Counted from the stretch's first letter, positions 10,986 to 23,129 are shown. The stretch: 64,000 bases of DNA from Coprinopsis marcescibilis (GCA_004369085.1 ML210150.1:124001-188000); one strand, 5' to 3'. Program-made: numbers and translations. Notes: generated by a model not told the origin, from the letters alone.

Positions 10986-13055
10986 TGACCTGAAGCATGT
11001 CCATTTCAGTCAGAGTTTATATCTATGCGCGGTAAGTGAGCTATAATGAATGGGGGCCATTAGACATGGGACGGGAGCAAGGGGGCACATACGTCAATTG
11101 GTGCTGAGGGCGAATTGAAAGAAAGAGGTTCTTGGTTTGTCTTTCGGTTATGGGGGGCCTTATATACATAAGATACAGGGTCGCGAAGGAGCGAGTAGGG
11201 TGCTGTTTGCAATCTTGTGGTGCCCAGAATAGTACAGGCCGTTTACCTTTAGGTTGGACCATAATATTTGTTTGTGGGCAGAGAACATCCCTTTCACGTA
11301 CACCTACCCAATCGTTGGACCGTAGATGCTATCTATAAAAAGGTTTCATCTCAGTGCCGTGTCCAAATCTGGTGGATTAATCGAGAGAAACTCACCTCTA
11401 AACTCGACGATCACATATCAACATCGAAAATCTGGAGTCCTCAATGAGTCGGTTGGTCAGAGCCTGGGCACGTTGCACACCGTGTATCGGAACGTTGTCG
11501 TGGCGCATGCATCGCCTCGTTGACGTTTTAAATGGAGGAGTAGACACATAGAGAACCCCTAGTTTTCAGAGCAAAGCAGCCCAAGCATCATCCAGGCGTG
11601 CTTCCACCGTTCAAACCAACTTAAAGATACATGCGGATGCGGCTAGTCGACGGAGCTTCTTTGGGACAGGTCCATAGAGCGTTGGAAATCCTTCTCGTGC
11701 GACGTTTTCGTTTCCAGAAATTGTAGCTGCTTCGGGCCTCCCAGTATTATGAACATCCTTGGTGGGCTAGATTACGAGCTGTGCTTCTCAAGGCCAAGCG
11801 TACAAGTCGAACGAAGCTTTGGCTTCCCATCCCGGAAGCTCGCGCTCCAGACCAGAGGGCGATTTTGGCCATTTGAGTTCACATAACCGTCGCCAGCGAG
11901 TGGCACTGGAGCGTCCGTCCCTGCCTGAAATGGACACAATTAGAAAAGCACCGGATTGGTTTTGCCTAACCTCACCTGAGAACCGTTATGGCATAGTCCT
12001 GAGCACTCGTTGCATTCAGTGGATCAAAGTGATCAACTGTTCGTCGAATTAACATAATACAGGTCCTGAGAAGAGGTCCAGCACGGGGGATGCGATATGA
12101 AGCATGCAGTCTCGATCACCGGCGCGTCTCGTCACACCTCCGTGACCTCCTGAGGTCGGTTTCTTTTGCCCCAGCTGTTGGGGGCTCTTTCGTGTGCGTG
12201 CCGTGGGCTCCGTTAGACCATGCTTCTGCCAATGGCTTAGCCTCCTTCAACGTGACATTTGATTCCAACATACGTCCTGCATTTCATTTTCGATCCTCGG
12301 GGAGAGTGGTGGATGGGTCGTTGATGGTTGATATACGCTTGAGGCCACGACCGTCATATGCAAGCAACTAGGCAGCATTGTCTCTTACTGCCCGTAAGGT
12401 CTGAAGCTTCAATCAAACTTGACAACTGCAAAACGAAATTAGGGTTCGCGTGGACAATCAGGCAGCATGTTGTCTTCCGCGGATAGTGGCGAACTAGCTT
12501 AGGTTCGCGATCTGTTTGGCAAAACTTCAAGAATTAGCTTTAATGAAGCACAAGAAACGGGCTCGAGAAGCGCTAGCTCACATAAATTGTCGTGAATCCT
12601 CCGCGAAAAACTCTGGCTTTGTTTGAAACGATTGGTTAAGAGGGGCTACACAAAGTCGAGGCACTTCCAGTGCCTTGCCACACAATTTGCGCTAAGCCGT
12701 CAGTTCAAGTATGACGTACTGTGGATTTGAGGTTATAAACTCCGTGGATTTACTTCACAAAGCATCATAGAAGGTACTGTCATTCCCGACACCTTCTCCT
12801 TGTTGGGCTTGAATTTAGAATGATAAGGCGCTTGATAAAAGCATTGCATAGACCTGGTAAGTGTTACGGGAACTTATACATTCAGACGCACTGCGCTATG
12901 CGATGCATTCTGCATGTCCCTCTGCGAATCACCTGAATAGATCGTAAAGACCGCCGCCAAGGTATATCAGCCCCACGGCTTATGATGATCTGGAAATGTT
13001 ACTCCGAATAGATAGAATTTTGAAATATGAAGATCGAACAGACTATCACCGTTCA
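10986..13055. other. Gene-poor stretch of about 2 kb
   Basis: I find no supported gene here. Only short open frames occur on either strand, none with recognisable domains or convincing splice structure. A TATA-like TATAAAAAGG sits at 11335-11344 but nothing recognisable follows it. No terminal repeats or transposase fragments were seen. The left part must hold the promoter of the small minus-strand protein, and the right part the 3' end of the oxidoreductase. Confidence 0.5.
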
Positions 13056-14708
13056 TCAAGTTGCGATCGCAACTGCAACGAGTTCTCTGGCCTCCTTCTC
13101 GAATTTTCCACAATCAACAACTCTCCCATCCTTCCTGCTCGCCTCCGCCGCAAAAACCACCAGGTGGCTCTTGAATACGTCCTCCACATCGGTTCCCAGG
13201 AGTTCTTGATTTCCGGTCCGAACGGCCTCAATAAATGTTCTGATCAACCCCAGATCCCCCCCACCATGCCCGCCTCCCTCGTTTTTGGGCTGAATATAGT
13301 CTTTGGTACCCTTGCGGAAGTCGGAGACAGTGAAAGCGTTCATATCCCCAATTATTTCGCCGTGGGTGAAATGCAAACGAGTTTGACGTTCACAAATTGC
13401 GGATGTAAATGCGACCATCGTAAACGACGCTGTGCTACCATTGGAAAACTGCAGTTGGACGACTTGTTGATCGCAAACGTCATTGTCGGATTCATAGACG
13501 CATAAGCCGTAGGGACCAGTTTCAAGGGCGACCGTGACATTCTCGATATCTGGTACTCCATCCACTAGTGGTGCGACAGGCCATCCCTTATGACCACGAG
13601 CGACTCGATCTAAGTAAACTGGGACCCATATGTTGGTCAGTACGGAGTGAGCGTAGGAAGTACAGTGACCCACTTCTTTTCGCGCTATACTCGCATTCCT
13701 TCTCCATAGGGCAATCTAAGCACCTTGTAGCATCGGCTGCTGCCTCGGGCTTGGATTCCTTGTTGAAATGTTGAAGGGAGCCGAAAGAAGAAACCCTGGT
13801 TGGAGTGGAAGGTGACAACCAGTGGCATAGGATATCTATGTCACTATCCTGATTCTTAGTCCTAGCAATAACTTGTGTATAGTTCAACGAAATGACTTAC
13901 TGGCAGCATTTGGTCATGAGGGAAAAACAACTGTCGTTTTCCTTTCTCCAATTTCCCCTCACATACGAATGGGCAAAGTGATAGTAGCCCACTGGCTCCA
14001 CTTGCACAATATTGACCAGCTTCCCAAGTCTTCCCGACCTCACGATTTCTGTTATCGCCTTGCTGTAAGGGGAATACCGCAACACTGAAATGGACTCGGT
14101 TAGTGGCAGCGAAGCCTCGGTAGAAACGGTTGGATTTACCATGTCCCATTCCAAAGATAACATTGGCTTCTTTGATTGCGGCTTCCATAGCTATGCATTC
14201 TTCCAACGTCGTCGCCATCGGCTTCTCACATAGTATGTGATATCCCTGTTTCGCAAAGGCGGTTGCAACCTGCAAGTGCAGGTTGTCCTGGACTGTTACT
14301 AAAACGGCGTCCGCAAGTTTGGTTCCGATGGTATTGATAGTTTCCTCAGATGCGGCGAGCAAGTCTTCCCAAGACTTGAAGAGAAGGGTCTGGTCAATCC
14401 TGTGCTCCTGAACGAATCGCTTGCGGGTAGCGGGTCGAGGCTCTGCGATCGCCACTACTCTGCACTTGCTTGGAAAGCGAAGCGCGTATTCTGCATAGGC
14501 CTGTCATGCTCAAACTATTAAGTGAAGAGACGAAGGGGTGAAATGCCAAAGTACATACCTCTCCTCTCTGTCCGCATCCAATGATAGCTACTGTAACTGG
14601 AGCCCCTTGTCCTGCGTCGTCTTGGATCTCAGCTATGACTGGTTCAGTGGGCAGATCCTTCACCCTGACGGACTTGCGCCATTTACTTTTCGAAAGCAAC
14701 GATGCCAT
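13056..14708 (-). CDS. Gfo/Idh/MocA family NAD(P)-dependent oxidoreductase
   Basis: This minus-strand gene has about four introns. The Rossmann motif VAIIGCGQRGE (G-x-G-x-x-G) lies about 40 residues from the start. It is followed by VVAIAEPRPATRKRF, TIGTKLADAVLVTVQDN and the family signature ILCEKPMATT, whose EKP lysine contributes to catalysis or cofactor binding. The C-terminal half holds the mixed beta-sheet substrate domain (GKLVNIVQVEPVGYYHFAHS, GHGGGDLGLIRTFIEAV). Family members oxidise or reduce sugars, inositols and related polyols. The presence of HFAHSYVRGNW and a cysteine pair with spacing C-x2-C (RCLDCPMEKEC) suggests a subgroup I cannot name. The start is the first ATG of the frame and lies 208 bp from the divergent neighbour. 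Confidence 0.88.
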
Positions 14709-14916
14709 CTCGGACTTGAAATGAGAAAGAGATTAGGTATAATGATCATGTTTAAGAGCCTTGAGGGAAGCGGATTTGGAAACTGCCATCGTCGGCCAGA
14801 AGGAGAGCAGATCAGACTTAATTGTCGCCGAGACGGCCCAGTTGATGCCAACCCAGCGGCCGTCACTGTGCGTTATGGTCGACCAAGCCAATGTCTCGAC
14901 CTCGACAATCTTCTAG
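14709..14916. promoter_or_regulatory. Divergent promoter, oxidoreductase and unknown gene
   Basis: A 208 bp spacer lies between two oppositely directed start codons. No TATA element is evident. Confidence 0.4.
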
Positions 14917-16363
14917 ATGACGCGCCTCCTCAAAAGGCTCATAGAAAAAGTGCAGAAGGATAAAGACGTTGGCAAACATTTTCCAGCACCAAACGATGTC
15001 AAGCGCAGGAAGTCTCTTTACAACCCCAACAGTCCCAACCGCCCTTCCCGGAAACCTGGCCAACATCTTAAATCTATCCTGCTGGATGATCCTTCAGAGA
15101 ACATTATTACAAATTCAAACATATATGACCGTCACAAGCGTCTTCCTCCACGCGTAAACCTGCCCAACAAGGCTCAAGTACGAGCAGGGGACCTTGACGG
15201 GCCTCGAGAAATGACGGAACAGGAGCGACAGTGGTGGACGAACCCATATTGTACGCGCTGTTCTGTCTCATCCTCCGGTTTATTCGATTAAACTCATTAC
15301 TTCCAGTGCGCATGGCTTCCTCTTCTGTGCGAATCTGCACTTATACCGACCAATTGCTACCCTCAGGTATAGTGCGACTCCTGCTGCTGTTGCTCCGAAA
15401 AGCTGACCGGTTTTAGACCTTCTCATTCGTCTGGCATCTCTACGACTTCCTACTTCCTCTCCCTCAGCTTCATCAAACGCAGCTCTGGTTCCTGACGGCA
15501 TTCAACATCCAAAGTTCACGGTTCCGCGTTCAGGTAGAGCGTCTTATGTTCTATGCTCGAGGGCAGCGGTGGACGGGATGATCTCAGGGAAAAAATACCG
15601 TCGTTATATCAGGGAGCCCATAAATGTTGGATCTAGGCTGGCAGACCAAATAGGGCATCTCCTACGCCTGCGGGTTTTGCAGGAAATTGACCTTCTTGCT
15701 GATCAGCTAAGAGCTGGGCTCTCTGGGCCAACCACCACACTCATACGAAAGCTCTCTTGCGAAGAATGGGAGTCAGTCAACTCTACTAGCGTTATCCCCT
15801 TAAAGAACGCAGTTGCTATCCTCAACCTACCGCCGGTAGAAGAAACCCCTATCACTGGAGAACGAGTTCAGCCCTCCATGTCCGCGTCCCCTCCTTTGAC
15901 GGAAGAACGAGTCACAGGCACTGACGAAACCCCTTTGCCCCCTTTGTCCACCCTGATCTCCGTGTCTTCTGACTTTCGGAGTTCCCCTTCTGGCAAAGCT
16001 TTACTTCCATCTCAACTTCTCCCAACAGCCCGCGTGCCATTGTATAATGGATTAACGGCCTTTCCATACGCATCTCAGCGGGCAGCCTTATACGATCTTC
16101 TTCTGGAATTGTTAACTTTAGAGCATGGCCGAACAAATCGATGGATGCCTCGACGAAGTATAACAGATTCAGACAGATTAATCAATCCAGGGGACAGTCA
16201 TGCCTTTTTACTTTGTGCGGACTCGCAGAATGTGAAGAGGGGTGATATGGCAGCAGTTGCGATTGCCCTTTGGAGATTGCGAATGTTCGAGGGTGGCGGT
16301 TGGATTGACAGCGAGAATATTTGGTCATTGGGAACGAATCGTGACATGCAAAGACTACTGTAA
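14917..16363 (+). CDS. Conserved protein of unknown function (446 residues)
   Basis: Three exons (14917-15250, 15307-15366, 15417-16363) sum to 447 codons. The N-terminus (MTRLLKRLIEKVQKD) is basic and amphipathic and could be a mitochondrial targeting sequence. It is followed by a basic region and REMTEQERQWWTNPY. The middle carries RTCTYTDQ-like and SDLLIRLASLRLP segments, then DQIGHLLRLRVLQEIDLLAD, a likely helix. A proline- and threonine-rich linker leads to ARVPLYNGLTAFPYASQRAA and a C-terminal block SHAFLLCADSQNV. I do not recognise the family. Basic N-terminus and general character would fit a mitochondrial translation or assembly protein, but this is a guess. It converges on the proteasome beta1 gene with only 80 bp between stops. 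Confidence 0.72.
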
Positions 16364-16443
16364 CTCGATTCATACAACTTAATATCACTCTGAAATTCGC
16401 TCGGGGCTCTTAAAAAGTACACTATTTGATACGATCGACATGA

Positions 16444-17441
16444 TCAGATTTCTACGGCCATTGGGACAACCTCTGGTTCAGGGTTCTTCCTAGTCGCCCT
16501 GCCTAACACTTCCTTTCCTTCCCAGAATTTCGGTAATTCGTTTCCTGGAATAAACAATCGCTCCACCTTCTCCTCCATGATTACACACATACGGATAGTT
16601 CCTCCTGAAGATCCATCTCTTGACATTGCAAGTGCGAGAGCTGGTGAAGGTGTCAGAGAAGCGGTTGATGGGGCGGAAAAGTCACGACGCACTATTCTTC
16701 ACGAATTCGATAGTCTCTTCTCTTCCCCAGCCCTCCTTATAGGTGGCATCGCAGTAACCGTATACATATGTTGAACCCGATCCTGCAAATCATCGATGAG
16801 AAACGTTGAAACAGGGAGTACATTGTTCTGCTCACCTCCGATGGCCCAAGGTTGCCTGAAGAGGCCACCACCAAGGGGGATATTGTACACGCTAGGGCCA
16901 GCTTCTTTGTCCCAGCCAGCAACGATAATACCCGCACTCAATGCATCCTTGTTATCGTAACAGATGGATTGGAACAATGAAGCTGCGGTGTGCACAGGCG
17001 GGGGTCCTCCGCCCATTTGTCTAGATGGAAAGGAATGCTTGATAAGACGGATGTATGCATGACCCTACATTCGATCCAACGTACGCGATGAGTTGCAAGG
17101 TGTAATGGACATTGTCAGCAACGGCTTGAGTATCCGCTGCTGAGCCAGAACGACAACAGTAAATCCGGTCATGTACGTGGGTCAGCTTGTCTGTAACACG
17201 GTTGGCCTATGTGTAAGGGTGGTTAGCTTCGAAACAAGGTGTTGAGAGTAACATAGACGCGCAATGTAGCTGCCTGTGGTTGTTCTACTGTCTGCACCGA
17301 TGACAACGCCTTTGTCAAATTGCACGGCCATGATTGAGGTCTGAAGGACTGGTTAAATGGGATCCTGAGTGTTTGGACATCGCAGCATACTCCAAGGTTA
17401 ACCTCGCCAGACTTGAGGCGGTTCATATCGATTCGGTCCAT
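16444..17441 (-). CDS. PRE3: 20S proteasome subunit beta1 (caspase-like catalytic subunit)
   Basis: Six exons (17391-17441, 17263-17340, 17085-17206, 16836-17020, 16693-16782, 16444-16640) sum to 241 codons, giving 240 residues. The short propeptide ends in VNLG, followed by the mature N-terminus TSIMAV. The catalytic threonine is therefore residue 18, as in yeast Pre3. Further landmarks are [38 protein letters not shown] and [18 protein letters not shown]. The beta1 subunit cleaves after acidic residues inside the 20S core. The intron at 17207-17262 starts with GC, because no GT donor keeps ATT-GCC-AAC-CGT in frame. The gene is divergent from RPN12 across 144 bp and is one of three adjacent proteasome genes. 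Confidence 0.96.
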
Positions 17442-17585
17442 GGTGATTGTAGAAGGATGTACAAGAGGTGAGTCCGAGAAAGGAAGTAGTGAGATCAGAG
17501 GTTTAGAGCCGCTGACGCGTCTCAAATGAAGCACGCGCGTTGCAGCCACAGCCTCTATCCTTTCATCCCGCCACTCATCCTCACC
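17442..17585. promoter_or_regulatory. Shared 144 bp divergent promoter of proteasome genes PRE3 and RPN12
   Basis: Both start codons lie within 144 bp, so this spacer must serve both genes. I looked for the yeast Rpn4 element (PACE, GGTGGCAAA) on both strands and did not find it. A GC-rich stretch with GACGCGTC lies near the centre. Confidence 0.55.
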
Positions 17586-18641
17586 ATGGCCAATCTCAAG
17601 ACCCTTTATGAAAACCTCCAACGCGCGTTCTATGCACGCCCTTCCGAACTCAAGACTTGCGTAGAACTACTTGCTCAGCTCAAGGTAACCAACTTCAAGT
17701 TACAAATGGCTAATTGGCGCTGATATATTCATTGGAAGCTTGGTTTGATTGAAGCAGGCCTGCTTATCCCACAAGGCAACGTTAACTTTGGGGATCTGGT
17801 TGTCGCTCGTGCGTACGCTGTGTTCACGCGTGGCCAAGACTGAGCCCACTTCTTTAGGCGATATCCTTGAGATCGGCGCACTTGTCAGCATTAGGTCGAA
17901 GGACATCCCCTCGTTCGACCGCTACTTCTCACAACTGCAGACCTTTTATATTGACTACCGGTTAGTGCGAAATAATCAGCCAACTCACTCTGTAACTCAG
18001 GATAGCTTTCTTCTTAGCACGATTCCCAATTTCCCTCCCTCAAAACGAGAATATCCAATCCGTGGCCTCAACCTTATTCGACTTCTCACTCAGAACCGTA
18101 TCGCCGACTTTCACACAACCCTCGAGAGTCTACCCGCAGACGTCATCGCCGAAAACCCATACATTCGGCACCCAGTAAGCTTGGAAAGATGGCTAATGGA
18201 GGGGAGCTACAGTAAAGTCTGGAACGCTCGAGAGGAAGCCCCAGCAGAAGAGTACAAATTCTTCATTGATAGTCTAATGGGGACCATCAGGTGTGTTCAT
18301 TACTGAATCTCAGGATGAGGCTCATAGTCATCCGTGTTGCAGAAATGAAATCGCCAGCTGTGAAGAAGCAGCATATGAAAGCCTTCCATTGAAGGATGCT
18401 GCAACACTGTTGTTCTTCACAAATCAAACCGAGCTCACAAGATTTGCGCAAGAGGTTAGTGACTTTTCCTCTGACCCAGAAGTCGCTGCATAACTAAAGT
18501 TTACAGAGGAATTGGCAACTAGATTTGTCTGCAGGTCTCATCAGGTTTGCGCACAAAGGAGAAGAGAAGACAGAAATTCCCAAACAGCGGCTCATCGCTG
18601 CTTCTTTACTGTATGCTCGAGAACTGGAACAAATCGTATAG
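17586..18641 (+). CDS. RPN12: 26S proteasome regulatory subunit Rpn12 (19S lid)
   Basis: Multi-exon gene starting MANLKTLYENLQRAFYARPS. Coding blocks include LKTCVELLAQLK, then after splicing LGLIEAGLLIP, GDILEIGALVSIRSKDIPSF, REYPIRGLNLIRLLTQNRIA, FHTTLESLPADVI, YIRHPVSLERWLMEGSYSKV and EEYKFFIDSLMGTIRNEI. The C-terminus continues with LPLKDAATLLFFTNQ and a PCI-type winged-helix region ending RELEQIV. Rpn12 (PSMD8, yeast Nin1) is the last lid subunit incorporated into the 19S particle and helps lock the lid onto the base. Length is about 265-275 residues, normal for the family. The stop at 18639-18641 lies about 115 bp from the stop of the convergent alpha7 gene. Confidence 0.95.
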
Positions 18642-18755
18642 AGTCGTCATCACCATCGTATCACAGATTCCATTGCCCTCGTCATTCATCATTCAAAATC
18701 TGTGCAAGTGAGGGTAATTGCAGAAATATAGTACACAGGTGATATAAGTGATTGT

Positions 18756-19810
18756 TTATTCAAAGGTCTCGAGGGCGGCTCTGGCCTTCGCGTCTGCATC
18801 CTTGAACAGATCTTCAGGAACAGGGACGTGAAGGTTGTTCGTCTCAGCACCTATCCAAGATAGTTCAAGCTCGAAGTCCTTCTCTTTGGCATCGTCATGG
18901 ACCAAGTGAATGCTAACAAACGTGTCAGTTGAAGCGGGAAGTTGTCGAAAATAAGGCTTACATTCGTGCAGCTTCGTATACAGCTTCTCGCGTCGTAAGT
19001 TCAGAAAGTTTCAGCTTTTCCAGCTCTGTCTTGGCTAGCTGACGGCCCTTTCCAACTGCCGCTCCGTGATATCCCTGAGGGTGCGTGCATTAGAGATTGT
19101 CGAAATAAAACACTGGGATGACTCACGTAGAAAACACCGCTGGGTTCGACGACAAAAAGCGCAGGACCGTTCTTGTCTACCGCGCCTAGAAGTGTGCTGA
19201 TGCCAAACGGTCGCACTGACGAATAGAGCGTGTAAGCTTGAACAAACATGCCTATCCGCTCTGCAATGTCCTGGATTATGTAGTATGAGCGATTTGGTTG
19301 CTGATATAGAATGATCAACAACCTTTAAGGTGGGTGGGGCGTCGTGCCAACTACGAAGGCTGGAGGCCTCTTCTCTCGCCCTGTTAGCAATGCTGCGACC
19401 ATCTGCAAGCAGTCCCGACGTAGCCTATAGGAGTAGCTGCTCAGGTTCCAGCACAAATACAAGGACGATTGGACGAACCAATCCAATATGTCTGTCGACT
19501 GTCTGAATCCGCCGATTGACATTAGGGACGAGGAGCTTGGAGTGAACAAGCTTCTCCACAGCAAGGACGACGCCATCTTTCACTTTAAGGCCAATGGCAG
19601 TTCTTTTAAGCCATGTTAGAGAAAGTTCTTCGCACCATGCCGCGGAGCATACCCTGAATTCTCCACTGCCTTTCCAGCGTATTCCACCTGATCGAATAGA
19701 TTAGGACCAGATCCCGAAGACGATAGCTAATGAGACAGTACCTGAAAAATGCGGCCATCTGGAGAGTAGGTACTTGCTGAAAGATCGTATCCTGTGCCTA
19801 TTGAGGTCAT
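18756..19810 (-). CDS. PRE10: 20S proteasome subunit alpha7
   Basis: The minus-strand start reads [20 protein letters not shown], the alpha-subunit N-terminal signature (YD-x-S-x-x-x-FSPDGR type). It is followed by IFQ, then [10 protein letters not shown], an intron, and [19 protein letters not shown]. Downstream are [44 protein letters not shown] and a C-terminal [18 protein letters not shown]. The combination [18 protein letters not shown] and FELELSWIG identifies alpha7 (PSMA3, yeast Pre10) rather than another alpha subunit. The alpha ring gates entry into the 20S core. Family proteins often end in an acidic tail; here the tail is short, ending ARAALETFE. The gene lies back to back with NUP82 across 147 bp. 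Confidence 0.95.
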
Positions 19811-19957
19811 GGTTAAAGGAGTTTCAGAGACTTGGGACGCGCAGACTCAGCACCAGGACGCGTCAGTCTATGGTCGTGGGAAGATTGACGCGCTTCCCAT
19901 CACCGCCAAGTTTCAGAGCGGGACATGTATCTTTAAACTCACAGACCGACTGCGACA

Positions 19958-22939
19958 ATGGACAGCGACGAAGCATGGGGACCGTTGCTCAATGACCACC
20001 CGATATTTGCCTTGAAAGGTAACAACACCTTCGACGACTCCCACAAGTCTCAGCTCGAGTTATCAACCAACACACTTTCAAAGTTCACGACTGTCGACCC
20101 TAAACGCGACGATGCAACACCCTCTGGCCGAAGGCAGGTAATGGCTCTGAGAGATGCGGACCTGGTTGTAGCCGCTGGAAAAGAGCTGAGGATTACCTCC
20201 TTGGGAGACGTCAAACTTGGAAAGAGCACTCGGAAAACATACAAGGTGAGCCCAATGGTTGAATGTCAATGTTTGTAACTGACCGTTTAAAAGGTTTTGC
20301 ACACACCCAACGTGGACTTTGAAATACACCAAATTGTGCTCAACCCCAATGGCAAGCTACTTGCCGCTGTCGGTGCATTCCGAGTCGCGGTAGTGGTTAT
20401 GCCTCGCCCAGGTTACAATCGACTGGTCTCGGACTCGATTGATTGCAAGTAGGCCAGGTCTTCGCACCCAACACGTGTCTCGAGCTAACACATCCAACAG
20501 AGCTGTCAAGGTTGGCCAATACTATCACGGTTCTGAAGATTCGGCGCCGATTGCCAAAGTTGACTGGCATCCATGGGGAGAGGCTGGTTCAACCCTATTG
20601 GTTATGACAACAGATGGAAGGCTCAGGCATGTTTAATATTTCAGTCGACAGGGATCTCAGACTTACACCTTAATTTATGTGGTCTACAGAGAGTATGACA
20701 TCTCTTTTGATGCTGAAGAACCACAACAGACCCTGTCATTCGTCCCACAACGGAAAGCCAACGCATTCGCAGCCGACGATGATTCCGAACGTGAAGTAAC
20801 TTCATTTACCCTTGGAAAAGGGAAGGCAGATTGGGGTCCTCTAACGATCTACGCTCTCATGAAATCTGGCGATGTGTATGCTATCTGCCCATACCTCCCT
20901 CACAATACGTGCGTAACACAAGTATTCCTCACAGCCACTTCACTCAGTTCTATGTTCAGCGTCATCCCTTCTTCATATGTGCATTCTTTGGAATGCTTCA
21001 TATCGGCAAAGCAGGAGTTCATAGCTCAAGGAGACGCCCCCAGTCATATATCGACACTTTACGATTATCAGCGCAAATACGTGAATGCTCTTACGAAACA
21101 GCTCCCTCCCGGAACAGTGTTCCCTGCTGCCTCTCGTCCAGTATCAGTTCATCCACCAAAAACCATCTCGAGTGCAGTTACCCGACAGGGTCCTTTCCTT
21201 CTGCAACCTTCGCCAAGAATACTGGAGGGTAGTGAGGGAGGAGACGCTACAGATATCATCTACCTCGAATTTGGGACGGATGCGGAAGAGAATGAACGAG
21301 AAGGAAAGGAAACGGACCACCTTGGTGTCATATTTGTGACATACCAAGATGGAAAGATTGACCTATTGTTGGATGTAGACAAAGTTGAGGCTCGATGGGA
21401 CGCTAAGCAGGTAAGTGAACCAAATCTACATCTGTTCAGCATATTTAACACATAAACAGTTGAAAAGGCCCAATGAATTTCCAATGTTGGCTGTTTACGA
21501 AACCATCGACCTTGGACTATTTACCTCGCTCAAGCAATTGTCGGCAAAGCCTGGCGAGTCACCTGCAGTGGATTTGCTTCGAGGAAATCATCCAGTCATA
21601 ATACCTGATCCTATCCATGATAGCATCGTCTACGTTTATCATGCCTTCGGAGTTCATACATTGAATGTATCCCCAGTTCTGGAAAACTTGGCACAGGCAC
21701 TCCGGATTGACGATGACGACGCGGAATCGTCGTTGCAAGCAACACTGGCACAATCGGCACAGACCGTTGTGCAACCAATTCTGACCACGTTCTCTGTTGA
21801 CCGAAGGTATGTTTTTGTCAAAGCCCGGTACTCTAACCTGCTCATGAGGCTTGCCCAGATGCTCGAACCCCGTGATATCCGTTGCAGTTCCAAACGACGT
21901 ATACCTCACATACAGCATCTTCATTCTCACCTCTGTAATGCGTCTGACGGTATTTCCGCTCAGCTTGGAGTCGGAAACGCCTCCGCCAAAGAATACACTA
22001 CCTCTCCAAATCACGTACTCGGCAGCCTCTACCTCGGCCCCAAGCGACAGCAATCGATGGCTAGTGGCCGGTGAAGGTCCACCGAGCTACGTCTCTCTGC
22101 TATCAGAGACACAATACAAAGTACCGCCAATCCTTAAGCCATCCGGTCTCCCCCCAATACCGAAGCTGTCCCTTCCATCACCATCTTCGCAATTCATGCT
22201 GACGCCTGATACACTCCGCTACATTGGCAAGACGATCGAGCAGATTACTGGGCAAATTCATGAGCTGTACATTGCTCAGTGCGCAGCAGAAGTTCGTGCC
22301 ACTCTGCAAAAGCAGGAACTGGGGCGACAGACTGAAAAGTGCAGGGAAATTCAAGGCACCCTCACCAAATTGAAGCAGAATGCCACTTCGACCACTGAAA
22401 CGCGGTTGAAGGAAGTCGAAGAGACTCAGAAATCAAGCATGAAACGGCTGGATAAATTGCTCCAGCGGTTAATGGAGAGGGCATCCCCGGAGCTGAGCGA
22501 ACAGGAGAACAAATGGTTCGAGGAACTCAAGCGGCTGAAGGCTGAGACTTTGGGACAAGGACGATATGATGAGGGTTCATTGTCGTCGAGAGTGAAAGCG
22601 GTGAGTCTGACGTTGGTCGTTTATGCAATATGTTTGCTCATTCCGGTTATCAGTTGGAACGCGATTATACACGTCTTCTGCCCTCGCTAAAGACCTTGAT
22701 GGAGAAGGAGCAGCAGCGCAACGAGAAGACCAAGGAATTAAATAGCAGCCTCGGCTTCACACAAGCATTTGAATATGGCAAACGGTCAAATGAAGAGTAC
22801 GTCTATGTTTGTTTTGCGATAGTTCTTCTTGCTGACCTGTGCATTCTGCAGCGGGAAACGGATAACGAAGCTGGAGGGTGAATTGAATCGTCTAGCAAAC
22901 AAGTTGGACGTTCACTTGCCTCGACCTGCCAATTCGTAA
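19958..22939 (+). CDS. NUP82: Nucleoporin Nup82/Nup88-like
   Basis: About eight exons encode roughly 850-880 residues. The N-terminal half is a beta-propeller (QVMALRDADLVVAAGKELRI, NVDFEIHQIVLNPNGKLLAA, APIAKVDWHPWGEAGSTLLV, TDGRLREYDISF, FAADDDSEREVTSFTLGKG, YVHSLECFISAKQE). The C-terminal part, from about QFMLTPDTLRYIGKTIEQIT, is helical and charged, with heptad-like coiled coils (RLKEVEETQKSSMKRLDKLL and LSEQENKWFEELKRLKAETL). In yeast, Nup82 is a cytoplasmic nuclear-pore subunit that anchors Nup159 and Nsp1 through its coiled coil; the same architecture is seen here. Three exon boundaries in the 21800-21950 and 22600-22850 regions are inferred from typical GT-AG signals. The gene is divergent from alpha7. 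Confidence 0.85.
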
Positions 22940-23129
22940 CAGTAGCCAACGGTGTTTGTATTGCGTATATATTGGGTAGTAGATCCCAAAAGATGACTTG
23001 ATACAAAACAGCTCTGGGTATCATAATGAATCAGGCAGTTGAACTGTCCTTTTTGGTTTATGAGGTCAGGAGATGTGACGATTCATAATGGAATGCGTAG
23101 GTTGAGCGGAGCGGATGAAATGGGTCAAG

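Noticed and set aside
12996..13505. 169-residue open frame on the plus strand
   Set aside because: It lies antisense to the last exon of the Gfo/Idh/MocA oxidoreductase, whose conserved sequence explains the region.
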